Part shown: positions 15,096 through 22,733 of the stretch, piece after piece | Numbering within the stretch: position 1 is the stretch's first letter | Layout: each line of letters opens with the position of its first letter | Assembly (NCBI GenBank): GCA_041695045.1 | Contig: JBGFRR010000148.1 | Span: forward strand, 1 to 23,940 | DNA: 23,940 nucleotides | Origin: JBGFRR01 sp041695045 | GTDB taxonomy: Bacteria; Bacteroidota; Ignavibacteria; UBA10030 | Direction: 5' to 3' | Made by a program: the position numbers and the translations under genes | Notes under the pieces: model-generated | Seen by the model: the letters and a program-made list of their open reading frames with translations, nothing else | What the model was told of the DNA's origin: nothing | Databases searched by the model: none

Positions 15096-15842
15096 TTATC
15101 CTCGCTTCGCGTGTCTCCTTTTCGCCGCCTCGTACATCAACACGCTGCCTGCAACGGAGGCGTTGAGCGAGCCGATTGAGCCATACAGGGGAATGCGGAC
15201 GAGGACGTCGCACTTCTCCTTCACCAGCCTCCTGATGCCGCGGCCTTCACTGCCGATCACCATGGCGAGCGGGCCGTCGTAGTTCACGTCCGTATACAGT
15301 TTATCCCCCTCTGCATCCGCGCCGACGATCCAGACGCCGTTCTGCCGGAGCGTATTGAGCGTCTGTGCAATGTTGGAAACTCTTGCTGCGGCAAGATGGA
15401 GCGACGCGCCGGCAGAAGTTTTCGCGACCGTCTGGCCGAGCGACGCCGCATGATGTTTAGGGATGATCACACCGTGCATGCCTGCGCACTCGGCGGTGCG
15501 AATCAACGCGCCGACGTTGTGAGGGTCTTCCACTTCATCGAGAACGAGCAGGAAGGGAGGTTCGTTGCGCGACACGGCTATGGCAAGAAGGTCTTCAACC
15601 TCCACATACGCCTTCTGAGCGAGAATGGCAACGACGCCCTGCGTTGTCGCGTTTTCGGCTAACTCACGGAATCGCTGTTTGCTTACCTCGCTGACCGGCA
15701 CGCCGCGCTTCTTCGCCAGCGCGCGGATGCGTTCGATGGCCGCTCCCTTTGCACCGAAGAGAATAAGAATTTTCTCCACGGGTGCGCCGGACCGAAGCGC
15801 TTCGAGCACCGGTTGTCGGCCTGCAACGATCGCATCACCCAT
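15096..15842 (-). CDS. rlmB: 23S rRNA (guanosine-2251-2'-O)-methyltransferase
   Basis: 248 residues. The N-terminal substrate-binding domain (IVAGRQPVLEALRSGAPVEK to about residue 75) distinguishes it from TrmH. The SPOUT domain carries VLDEVEDPHNVGALIRTAEC with the catalytic arginine, VIGSEGRGI, and IPLYGSIGSLNASVAGSVLM. It methylates G2251 in the peptidyl-transferase P loop of 23S rRNA. It is the last gene of the minus-strand operon; its start overlaps the previous gene by eight bases. It ends against the tandem hairpins at 14995-15089. The related family member trmH lies at 1304, so the window holds two SpoU enzymes. Confidence 0.93.
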   Translation of the reverse strand: MGDAIVAGRQPVLEALRSGAPVEKILILFGAKGAAIERIRALAKKRGVPVSEVSKQRFRELAENATTQGVVAILAQKAYVEVEDLLAIAVSRNEPPFLLVLDEVEDPHNVGALIRTAECAGMHGVIIPKHHAASLGQTVAKTSAGASLHLAAARVSNIAQTLNTLRQNGVWIVGADAEGDKLYTDVNYDGPLAMVIGSEGRGIRRLVKEKCDVLVRIPLYGSIGSLNASVAGSVLMYEAAKRRHAKRG

Positions 15843-16317
15843 CGGCCGGTTCCTTTCGCAAAGCTGCCGCTTCTTCCCGCCGTCGCAAGTACTGTCTGTG
15901 TCGCCGTACTTCCTGTTGTTCCATCATCCTTCCCACTGCGAACACAACGATGCCGCCGAGGAAGAAATAGAGATTGGTCCACATATCTCCCGCAAGGCCG
16001 TAGATGAATCCGACGAACAGGGTGAGGAATCCAAGCGCCTCCAGAAACTTCGCAACGAAAAATTTCGGCGTGGGGCGATAGACCATGTCGAGCGCTTCCC
16101 GAAGCTGCTCTTCGGTGATGGTGCTCACAAGCTCTCGCTCTCCGTTGATGACGACAACGGGCACTGTGACAAGATACTGTTGATACTTGGGATGATGGTC
16201 GGTGAGAACGATCTCGACGAGCTCGAACGGCATCTCCGTTTGGAGGCGCTTGAGGAGGTCGAGCGTTTTCGCACAGAGCGTGCAGCCTTCGGTGGTGTAC
16301 AGCTCAACGCGTTTCAT
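15835..16317 (-). CDS. Glutaredoxin-like domain fused to a two-helix membrane anchor
   Basis: 160 residues. Residues 1-75 form a glutaredoxin-like (DUF836-type) thioredoxin fold: VELYTTEGCTLCAKTLDLL with the redox pair Cys12/Cys15, then the cis-proline turn TVPVVVINGE. Residues about 88-107 and 112-130 are two hydrophobic helices, and the tail (RRHRQYLRRREEAAALRKE) is strongly basic and helical. This would place the redox domain at the cytoplasmic face of the inner membrane. The start is the ATG at 16317, which overlaps the lgt-like stop as ATGA; a longer frame to 16356 only overlaps lgt. The redox partner is unknown. Confidence 0.75.
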   Translation of the reverse strand: MKRVELYTTEGCTLCAKTLDLLKRLQTEMPFELVEIVLTDHHPKYQQYLVTVPVVVINGERELVSTITEEQLREALDMVYRPTPKFFVAKFLEALGFLTLFVGFIYGLAGDMWTNLYFFLGGIVVFAVGRMMEQQEVRRHRQYLRRREEAAALRKEPADG

Positions 16318-17135
16318 GTACCAGAGGAGGGAGAAGGACGTGAGAGACGGAACCAACCGACAACGCCGACAATCATCAACCCGAGGGAGATGAGTTGGGC
16401 TTCAGAGAGTTCGAACAGAATGCGCGGGTTGAGACGGAGGAACTCGATGGCGAACCGCTCGAGTCCGGCTAACATCAGATACAGCATGAACAGCTTCCCC
16501 GTTATGCTGATGCGTTTCCGCATGCGCCACAGGATGCCGAAGAAGATCGTACAGATGATGAATTCGTACACGGGCGTTGGGTGGCAGAGAACGGTATCGG
16601 GCACAACGCCGCCCGGATATTGGCTGGTGATTTCGGGAAAATCTCGGAACGCAAGCGATGGAGGATACGTGCCCTTCGAGTAATCGGTGCCCCACGGGAG
16701 CGTTGTCGGGAAGCCGTAGTCGCCGTCTCCTGCAAGATGACAGCCGATGCGCGCGACGCCGTATCCCAACATGAGTGCGGGCGATGCGGAATCGGCGACG
16801 ACGAGGAAGGGGATGCCCTTCTTCCGTGTGTAGAGATAGACGAGCAGTAAAGCGAGCAGAAAACCGCCATAGAACGTAAGGCCGGCAGGGGAGAACGCCA
16901 TGCCGATGGGGTCGGCGAGGAACTGCGACCAGTTCTCGATGAGGAAGAAGAGCTTCGCGCCTGAGATGCCCGCGACGAGCGCGATGAGTGTGATGGTGTT
17001 GCCGAGGTTGGGGTCGAGGCGTTTGCGGCGGATCTCAAGATTGAGCACGTAGCTGGCGAGGATGAATGCGATCGCCAGCATGAGGCCGTAGCTGTAGATA
17101 GTGAACGGGCCGATTTCAAGCAGTCGTGGACACAT
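16314..17135 (-). CDS. lgt: Prolipoprotein diacylglyceryl transferase-like protein
   Basis: 273 residues with about seven hydrophobic segments. The family order is visible: IGPFTIYSYGLMLAIAF at the N-terminus, LTFYGGFLLALLLVYLY, GYGVARIGCHLAGDGDYG, LPWGTDY, HPTPVYEFI, and the final RFAIEFLRLNPRI. Lgt moves diacylglycerol from phosphatidylglycerol to the lipobox cysteine of prelipoproteins, and the window contains several such substrates. The usual HGG motif reads FYGG here and the RIGNF motif reads RIGCH; such changes occur in divergent members, so activity is likely but not certain. The start ATG at 17135 has only a weak GGA upstream. It overlaps the glutaredoxin-like gene. Confidence 0.82.
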   Translation of the reverse strand: MCPRLLEIGPFTIYSYGLMLAIAFILASYVLNLEIRRKRLDPNLGNTITLIALVAGISGAKLFFLIENWSQFLADPIGMAFSPAGLTFYGGFLLALLLVYLYTRKKGIPFLVVADSASPALMLGYGVARIGCHLAGDGDYGFPTTLPWGTDYSKGTYPPSLAFRDFPEITSQYPGGVVPDTVLCHPTPVYEFIICTIFFGILWRMRKRISITGKLFMLYLMLAGLERFAIEFLRLNPRILFELSEAQLISLGLMIVGVVGWFRLSRPSPSSGT

Positions 17136-17203
17136 GTGATGTTTCGTTCCGGTGATTGGTCAAAGTATAAACCACGTGTGGTTGGTTTTCTCAGCGTCAA
17201 GCG

Positions 17204-17614
17204 TTACTCGGTGATTTCCATTGAATCAGCGCTCACCAACAGGAAGCCTTTCGGCGGAGGTTCGACAATCGTGATAGAATTTTTGGTGAATCGAATCCTC
17301 AACACTTCGGATACGCGGTTCGGTTTGGCGACGCGGACGGTATATGTTCCTCGAAGGTTCGAGTACTCTTTCCGTCCTTTTGCGGGACCCGTTCCCGGCA
17401 TCACCATAAGAGGAGCGTGGATGCCGAGGATGTTCAGTTCAATCAGAGCATGTTCCATGCGGTCGTTGATCAACACCTCGTAGTTGAAGTGCTTGAAGAT
17501 CTTCAGCGTTTCGACTTGAAACACGACCGTGTTGCGCTTCGTTCGGTTGTCGAGATGATGGAAGACGCGTAGAAGATACTCTGGTTCGCGCCGTTTCTTC
17601 TTACGCGCAAGCAC
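17204..17614 (-). CDS. Hypothetical protein between hisS and lgt
   Basis: I do not recognise this 136-residue protein. It begins with a very basic stretch (ARKKKRREPEYLLRVFHHLD) and continues as an alternating hydrophobic, beta-rich domain (KRNTVVFQVETLKIFKHFNY, ALIELNILGIHAPLMVMPG, TYTVRVAK, LRIRFTKNSITIVEPPPKGF). No signal peptide or membrane segment is evident; the basic N-terminus could bind nucleic acid, which is only a guess. I chose the GTG at 17614, which overlaps the hisS stop and has GGAGGG seven bases upstream. The longer frame to 17734 lies inside hisS. The overlap implies cotranslation with hisS. Confidence 0.6.
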   Translation of the reverse strand: MLARKKKRREPEYLLRVFHHLDNRTKRNTVVFQVETLKIFKHFNYEVLINDRMEHALIELNILGIHAPLMVMPGTGPAKGRKEYSNLRGTYTVRVAKPNRVSEVLRIRFTKNSITIVEPPPKGFLLVSADSMEITE

Positions 17615-18887
17615 CGAAGGGCCCTCCGATGCTCTTGAGATCGACCTCTCGCTCCTCTCCGTTGAGCATGTCTTTGAGCTTAGCTTTGCCGGTAGAGAGT
17701 TCATTCTCCCCCAACACGATGACAAACCGCGCACGCTGACGGTTTGCTTCCCGCATTTGCGCCTTCACGCTGCGGTCAAGGTAATCGACCTCCACAGCGA
17801 TTCCTTTTGCGCGGAGCTTGCACGCCTCAACGAATGCACGGTCTCGCGCGTTCTCATCTAACGCGGCGATGTACAGCGTTGGACCGGTTGGATCGGGCAA
17901 CGGAGCACCGTTTTTTTCCATCACCATCAACAGTCGTTCAATACCCGCAGCAAAACCGACACCGGGTGTGGGCTTGCCGCCGAGCTCATCGACGAGCAAG
18001 TCGTACCGTCCGCCCCCTGCAAGTGCATCTTGCGAGCCGAGGGCACTGCTGGTAATCTCGAACGCTGTTTTGGTGTAGTAGTCGAGCCCGCGCACGAGCC
18101 GCCCGTCGACGGCGTACGTGATTCCCAGGCTATCGAGTAGTCGTCGCACGCGATCGAAGTGCGTTCGGCACTCCTCGCAGAGATGCTCCTTCATCAACGG
18201 CGCGCCGGCGGTGAGCTTGCGGTCGTTCTCATCCTTGGAATCGAACACCCGGAGCGGATTTTTCTCCACCCGCGCTTTGCTGTCGTCGGAGAGGTTGTCG
18301 TACACCGACTTCAGGAACGCCACCAGCTTTTCTTTGTAGGCGGGGCGACACTTCTCACAACCGACGGAGTTTACGTTGATTTCAAATTCAGCAACGCCAA
18401 GCTGGCGATAGATCTCGCGCGCGAGGGCGATCATCTCAACATCGAGCGCCGGCGATTGCGATCCGAGCGCTTCTGCCCCGAACTGATGAAACTGCCGCAA
18501 GCGTCCCGCCTGCGGTCGCTCCTGCCGGAACATCGGCCCGATGTAGTAAAGCTTCGTCAGCGGACTCTGTTCACCCAAGTTCGCCTGTAGATAGGCGCGC
18601 AGGGTTGAGGCGGTGCCTTCAGGACGCAGGGTAAGGCTTTCATCGCTCCGGTCGGTGAAGGTGTACATCTCTTTGGTAACGATGTCGGTAAGCTCGCCGA
18701 TGCTGCGCGCAAACAGGGCTGTCGGCTCGAAGACGGGGGTGCGAATCTCGGCGTAGTTGAAGTCCTTCATCACGCGATGCACGGTGCGCTCGACGTGCTG
18801 CCAGCGCTCGACTTCGCCGGGGAGAATATCTTTTGTGCCTTTGATCGACCGAAATGTCACTCTGGGTGCTCCAACTTGTTTCGGCAC
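17601..18887 (-). CDS. hisS: Histidyl-tRNA synthetase
   Basis: 428 residues, the usual bacterial length. Class II synthetase motifs are in order: IKGTKDILPGE near the N-terminus, MFRQERPQAGRLRQFHQFG (about 119-137, motif 2), GLDYYTKTAFEI (the histidine-specific HisA block, about 267), and PTPGVGFAAGIERLLMVM (motif 3 region). The C-terminal anticodon-binding domain follows from about residue 330. It charges tRNA(His). The start is GTG at 18887 without a clear ribosome binding site; a second GTG at 18860, directly before the TFRSIKGTKD block, is a reasonable alternative. It lies 49 bases after the EIIA gene. Confidence 0.93.
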   Translation of the reverse strand: MPKQVGAPRVTFRSIKGTKDILPGEVERWQHVERTVHRVMKDFNYAEIRTPVFEPTALFARSIGELTDIVTKEMYTFTDRSDESLTLRPEGTASTLRAYLQANLGEQSPLTKLYYIGPMFRQERPQAGRLRQFHQFGAEALGSQSPALDVEMIALAREIYRQLGVAEFEINVNSVGCEKCRPAYKEKLVAFLKSVYDNLSDDSKARVEKNPLRVFDSKDENDRKLTAGAPLMKEHLCEECRTHFDRVRRLLDSLGITYAVDGRLVRGLDYYTKTAFEITSSALGSQDALAGGGRYDLLVDELGGKPTPGVGFAAGIERLLMVMEKNGAPLPDPTGPTLYIAALDENARDRAFVEACKLRAKGIAVEVDYLDRSVKAQMREANRQRARFVIVLGENELSTGKAKLKDMLNGEEREVDLKSIGGPFGACA

Positions 18888-18936
18888 GTCGCAGTGGTGG
18901 CGCGTGTCCGTTGCACGGAAGGAACAAACGGAAGGA

Positions 18937-19410
18937 TTACACTTCGAAGTACGTTGCCTCTTCCTGCCGGAAGGCTTCCAGGATTTCCTGCGCCGACCCG
19001 GCGGCGATCAGCCGACTGCGGAATTCTTCGCGGTTCATCAGCCGGGAGATTCTGCTCAACAGCTTGATATGAGGCCCGACCATATTCTCACGTCCGACGA
19101 GCAGGAAGATGAGTCGCACGGGCTGTTCGTCGAGCGCTTCGTAGTCGATCGGCTTTTCGGTAACGGCGAACGCGCCGACAATGTCGGCGACCGCATCGGT
19201 TTTTCCGTGCGGGATGGCGAACCCGGAACCGACGCCGGTGGACATGATCTTCTCGCGTTCGAGGATTGCCTCGCGCATCTTCGCCTTATCCAACACCTTA
19301 TCCTGCTGTGTTGCTGCAAGGTCGATCATGGCGTCGATCACCTCGGATTTGGTTGTGCCCGGGAGCGCAGCGCGGATAAGCTGCTCGGTAAGGATATCGG
19401 TAATCTTCAT
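18937..19410 (-). CDS. PTS EIIA (PtsN/fructose-type) domain protein
   Basis: 157 residues, a single EIIA domain of the nitrogen/fructose type. The phospho-accepting histidine is His68 in GVGSGFAIPHGKTDAV, and the C-terminal FLLVGRENMVGPHIKLLSRI block is typical. In organisms without a sugar-specific IIBC partner, such proteins usually act as regulators (the PtsN branch). No EI, HPr or IIBC gene is present, so a regulatory role is the better guess. It is placed 27 bases after the sugar-nucleotide enzyme and before hisS, so expression is linked to both. The start ATG has a modest purine-rich region upstream. Confidence 0.88.
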   Translation of the reverse strand: MKITDILTEQLIRAALPGTTKSEVIDAMIDLAATQQDKVLDKAKMREAILEREKIMSTGVGSGFAIPHGKTDAVADIVGAFAVTEKPIDYEALDEQPVRLIFLLVGRENMVGPHIKLLSRISRLMNREEFRSRLIAAGSAQEILEAFRQEEATYFEV

Positions 19411-19437
19411 GCATGACTCCGGTCGGTCGAGCGGCGG

Positions 19438-21942
19438 CTACTCATGTTCGATCCATTGACGAAGTTTTGCCTCGTACTCGTCAGCGAGCTGCTGTGCGAT
19501 GGCTGCATCGTCCGACTCCGCGTAAATATGGAAGAGCGGCTGCGTGCGGTCGGGATTGAGAAAGACCGACGTGTTCGCGCCGTGGTCGGAAAGGTAGAGC
19601 TTCACGCCTTCCACGAGTTCTCGCGGCAGCGACTCGGATTCTTTCATCAGTCGCCGCATGACACGGCCCTTCACGTGCCATGCACAAGGAACGTTTTTTT
19701 TCACAAAATGCAAGCGCGGCGTTTCGCGATCAAGCTCACCCAAACGCTTCTTCGTAAGCGCCATGCACTCCAACAATTTGGCAACGGCATACGTTCCGTC
19801 CGACGCGAAGAGAAATTCATTAAAGATGAACCCTCCCTTCGTGCCGCCGACAAAGCGGTATGCGCTATCCGATGCGGCTTCCATCATCGCCAGATGACTG
19901 TCGCGCGTACGCAGGACGGTGAGGCCGTGTTCGCGAGCGATGAGGTCGATTTCTTTGGACGCCGAGATTGGCACGGCAATGCGTTTGAGCGTCGGGTTCG
20001 CGAGTGCGACGAACTTGGTCATGAGCGTGAGCAAGCGGTCGCTGTCGATTTCGCTGCCGTGTTCGTCAACGGCGAGAATCTTCTCCGAACCCGGATCGAG
20101 GATGCAACCGACGTCGTATTTGAGCGAGGTGACGACGTAGGCGAGTTCCTTGAGGGATGCTTCGACATCCTCATGCAGACGCGTGAGCTTCGTGCTGTCG
20201 AGATAGGCGTGGAGCGAGACAACCTGCACGTTGAGCTTGCCTAAAATATGGGGGAAGATGGTCGATGCAACGCCGTTCGAGTAATCGATAACAAGCCGCA
20301 GGTTTGCCGAGCGGATCGCCTGCACATTGATGGTGTGTAGAAACCGGTCGACGTAGCTCTCCATGCTGCGCTCAGAGAAGACGATGAAGCCGACTTTGTC
20401 GTGGTCTGCACGGATGAAATCCTCCCCGAAGAACAGTCGCTCGACAGCTTTGCGCTTACTCAGCGGCAGGTCTTTACCGTCAGAGTCGAAGAAAATAATG
20501 TCGGTGTAATTCTTGAAATACGGACTGCGTCGGACGTGAATGCCGCCGCGCTCGTTGCTGCCCCGCAGCTCGTGCCGGACGATAGGGATGGACGATGCGC
20601 GAAGGTCGTTACAGTTCACACCGGCGGACATCAGGCCGGTCATGAGTGCACGGCTGATCATACGCGACACATTATCCGCATCGCGGCTGATCAGGACTCG
20701 CGAACCCGCGCCGACGAACGCACCGTATGCTGCGCCTAACTTCGCGGCAAACTCGGGGTTCATTTCGATGTTCGAAATACCCGAAACACGCGCTTCGACA
20801 AACAGCTCGCGCAGCCACCGGTCTTCCCACACAAGACTGCGCGTGACCGTAGCGCCTTCTTCGACCACCTTATCCGGCCACAGCTTGATGTTCGATAACA
20901 GATGGCTTCGCCGTCCGATAATGCATTGGTCGCTGATAAAAACGTTGTCTTCAATGATCGCATCATCGCCGACGATACACTTCTTGCCGATGACTGAAGA
21001 AGAGATCTCTGCCTGTGCGCCGATTTGTGTCCCGCTCCAGACAACGGTGTTCCGCAACACTGCGCCGGGGAGAATCTCACAATCATCTCCGATCACCGAA
21101 CTCGAAATCTTCACATCGCGATGGATGCGAGAATGTTTTCCGACCACAACCCGGCTGTTGATCTGGTCTGTCTCAACCCGACTCGATTCATCGACGAGAA
21201 GATTGCCCTTCGATTCGCCGTGGATCGGAACCTTCACAAGGCCGCGCAGTGCGTCGAGGTGAGCTTCCTGATATTCATTGAGGTTCCCGATATCGCGCCA
21301 GTAGCCGGATGCAACGTAGCCGTAGAGCCCGAGGTCTCGTTCCAACATCAGCGGAAACAAATTCTTGCTGAAGTCGAACTCCTCTCCCTGCGGCACAAGG
21401 TCGAGTACGTCCGGTTCGAGAATGTAGATTCCCGTGTTAATGGTATCGCTGAACACTTCTCCCCATGAGGGTTTCTCTAAGAAGCGCGTAATCTTTCCGT
21501 CATCACGCGTCAGGACGACGCCGAACTGCAGGGGATTGGTCGAGCGTGTCAACAGGATCGTCGCTTTCGCTTTTTTCAATTCATGGAATTCGATTGCGGC
21601 GGAAAGGTCGAAGTCCGTCAGCACATCACCGCTGATGACGAGGAATCGCCGGTCGAGAAAATCCTTCGCGTTGCGCACACTGCCCGCCGTGCCGAAGTCC
21701 GCCTCCGCTTTCCGATATTTGAGCGAAACGCCAAACGCTTCGCCATTGCCAAAGTGCTCGGAGATGATTTCAGGTTGATAGAACAGCGTTGCAATGAGGT
21801 CGGTAATGCCGTGCAGGCGAAGCAGGGCGATGATGTGTTCCATGATAGGCCGGTTGACCATCGGGACCATCGGCTTCGGAATGTTGCAGGTGAGCGGCCG
21901 CAGACGAGTGCCGAACCCCCCAGCCATGATGACAGCTTTCAT
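19438..21942 (-). CDS. Nucleotidyltransferase / left-handed beta-helix / phosphomannomutase-like fusion
   Basis: 834 residues. Residues 1-235 are a sugar-1-phosphate nucleotidyltransferase: MKAVIMAGGFGTRLRPLT, KPMVPMVNRP, GDVLTDFDL and the late GYWRDIGNLNEY. About 250-365 are hexapeptide repeats (SSVIGDDCEILPGAVLRNTV, SSVIGKKCIVGDDAIIEDNV) forming a left-handed beta-helix. From about 380 the protein resembles phosphohexomutases, but the TASHNP serine loop is replaced by GGIHVRRSP (466-474) and the DGDADR metal motif by LDPGSEK (615-621). Family members are annotated as mannose-1-phosphate guanylyltransferase/phosphomannomutase. GDP-mannose or a related nucleotide sugar is the likely product. 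The ATG at 21942 gives the canonical N-terminus; 36 upstream in-frame residues look non-coding. First gene of the seven-gene minus-strand operon. Confidence 0.87.
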   Translation of the reverse strand: MKAVIMAGGFGTRLRPLTCNIPKPMVPMVNRPIMEHIIALLRLHGITDLIATLFYQPEIISEHFGNGEAFGVSLKYRKAEADFGTAGSVRNAKDFLDRRFLVISGDVLTDFDLSAAIEFHELKKAKATILLTRSTNPLQFGVVLTRDDGKITRFLEKPSWGEVFSDTINTGIYILEPDVLDLVPQGEEFDFSKNLFPLMLERDLGLYGYVASGYWRDIGNLNEYQEAHLDALRGLVKVPIHGESKGNLLVDESSRVETDQINSRVVVGKHSRIHRDVKISSSVIGDDCEILPGAVLRNTVVWSGTQIGAQAEISSSVIGKKCIVGDDAIIEDNVFISDQCIIGRRSHLLSNIKLWPDKVVEEGATVTRSLVWEDRWLRELFVEARVSGISNIEMNPEFAAKLGAAYGAFVGAGSRVLISRDADNVSRMISRALMTGLMSAGVNCNDLRASSIPIVRHELRGSNERGGIHVRRSPYFKNYTDIIFFDSDGKDLPLSKRKAVERLFFGEDFIRADHDKVGFIVFSERSMESYVDRFLHTINVQAIRSANLRLVIDYSNGVASTIFPHILGKLNVQVVSLHAYLDSTKLTRLHEDVEASLKELAYVVTSLKYDVGCILDPGSEKILAVDEHGSEIDSDRLLTLMTKFVALANPTLKRIAVPISASKEIDLIAREHGLTVLRTRDSHLAMMEAASDSAYRFVGGTKGGFIFNEFLFASDGTYAVAKLLECMALTKKRLGELDRETPRLHFVKKNVPCAWHVKGRVMRRLMKESESLPRELVEGVKLYLSDHGANTSVFLNPDRTQPLFHIYAESDDAAIAQQLADEYEAKLRQWIEHE

Positions 21943-22256
21943 CACGAGGAAGGAAGAGAGAAGGAAAGAAGAGCATCGCGTGCCCCTCCACCAGAATCGT
22001 TCATGCAAAGGGGCATCCCGCCATTCGGGCGAGACTCGCTCCGACAACAAAGAATCTCAAATTTCCTGTTCAATCATTGTGTTGGAGCGGCACAAGTGAT
22101 TTCGTCGAAAAAGTAGCCAAAAAAACTTACTGTCGCAAGTTGAATATGCGCGTCCACTCCTCGGTTGTCGGAGCGTAACACGGGGCAGGGGTACCATCTT
22201 TAGTGTCTTATGAGTTAAATCTGTGTACAAAAAGTCCCGCTCTATGGTTCCGCTCT
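21943..22256. other. Gene-free upstream region of the minus-strand operon
   Basis: No plausible gene is seen on either strand. The region must contain the promoter of the seven-gene minus-strand operon. An AT-rich patch at about 22085-22150 (AAAAAAACTTACTG) is the most promoter-like stretch, but no -35/-10 pair is convincing. From about 22230 the GC-rich palindromic words begin. Confidence 0.35.
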
Positions 22257-22374
22257 CTCAGAGTCCCACTTATATGCGGAATCTCCCGCTCTTTGGATCC
22301 CGCCTGTGAGCGGGATCCCTGGAAGGCGGGACTGAGAAGCGGGAGATTCCGCTTTTCAAGTAGGATTCTGAGTC
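22257..22374. repeat. Large multi-arm palindrome
   Basis: Perfect 15-bp arms GCGGAATCTCCCGCT (22275-22289) and AGCGGGAGATTCCGC (22338-22352) enclose an inner hairpin GGATCCCGC/GCGGGATCC (22294-22317). Outside them ACTT/AAGT and CTCAGA/TCTGAG also pair, giving about 115 bases that could extrude as a cruciform or fold as RNA. Positions 22275-22319 are the exact inverted copy of 71-115. It has the look of a full-length member of a REP-like family. Confidence 0.85.
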
Positions 22375-22384
22375 CTGGTACAGG

Positions 22385-22528
22385 ATGCCGTAAAGCGGCA
22401 TTCCCTCCTGACGCCCCCACAAGTCGGGGTGGGATTTCTTTCGTGTGGATTCGTGGGGGATTTTTGGTTGTCAGCCCGACAGCAGTCTGGCAGGCCAACC
22501 CGCTTCGCATTCTGGCGGGTGGCTTGCC
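22385..22528. repeat. Further palindromes downstream of the large palindrome
   Basis: Three structures: ATGCCG/CGGCAT (22385-22401), CCCAC/GTGGG at about 22416-22433, and the longer palindrome GGCAGGCC-A-ACCCGC (22489-22503) with GCGGGT-GGCTTGCC (22515-22528), one mismatch. The last resembles the element inside the broken gene at 4473-4545. The frame that crosses this region on the minus strand (22208-22705) consists of these words and is not a gene. Confidence 0.6.
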
Positions 22529-22574
22529 CACGTTAAGGCTCTTGACATTTACAAAAAAAACAAAACATTGGCGA

Positions 22575-22671
22575 GTGACTGAAGGCCCTGCGAGGGCAGG
22601 ATGAAGAGAACGACAGAAACAACAAGTATCCCGTAGCTGTTCGCCACAGGTGGACGGAACGGGATTTTTTG
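22575..22671 (+). ncRNA. Candidate small RNA or structured leader ending in a terminator
   Basis: A 5' hairpin GCCCT-GCG-AGGGC (22585-22597), an A-rich single-stranded stretch (about 22600-22626), and a long terminator stem lie in a row. The terminator has ATCCCGT (22628-22634) with ACGGGAT (22659-22665), an inner CCAC/GTGG stem, and a run of T to 22670. A TTGACA word at 22542-22547 could be a -35 box, although the -10 is poor. No gene on the plus strand lies upstream to need this terminator, so it either ends a short RNA of about 90 bases or acts as an attenuator for the gene at 22734. I do not recognise a known riboswitch class. Confidence 0.4.
22628..22670 (+). terminator. Rho-independent terminator 64 bases before a secreted-protein gene
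   Basis: Stem ATCCCGT/ACGGGAT plus an inner TTCG-CCAC/GTGG-A-CGGA helix, followed by TTTTTT (22665-22670). Its place before the gene at 22734, and not after one, is what makes it notable. Confidence 0.7.
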
Positions 22672-22733
22672 TTTGTGCGTGAAGGTCGCAAGTGTTCGTG
22701 AACAAGAGAGAATTTTAATGAGGGAGTAGCTTT

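Noticed and set aside
14964..15179. Short frame after the ABC ATPase as a permease
   Set aside because: After about nine codons it is a translation of the three hairpins and of antisense rlmB; no hydrophobic segments follow.
15625..16683. Plus-strand open frame of 352 residues
   Set aside because: Antisense to rlmB, the glutaredoxin-like gene and lgt, all of which carry recognisable motifs; its own translation has none.
22616..22671. Known riboswitch (fluoride, cyclic-di-GMP or cobalamin type)
   Set aside because: The conserved core sequences of these classes are not present; only a hairpin and a terminator are supported.
22208..22705. Minus-strand open frame of 165 residues
   Set aside because: It runs through several palindromes and the terminator; its codons are made of the repeat words, and no ribosome binding site is seen.
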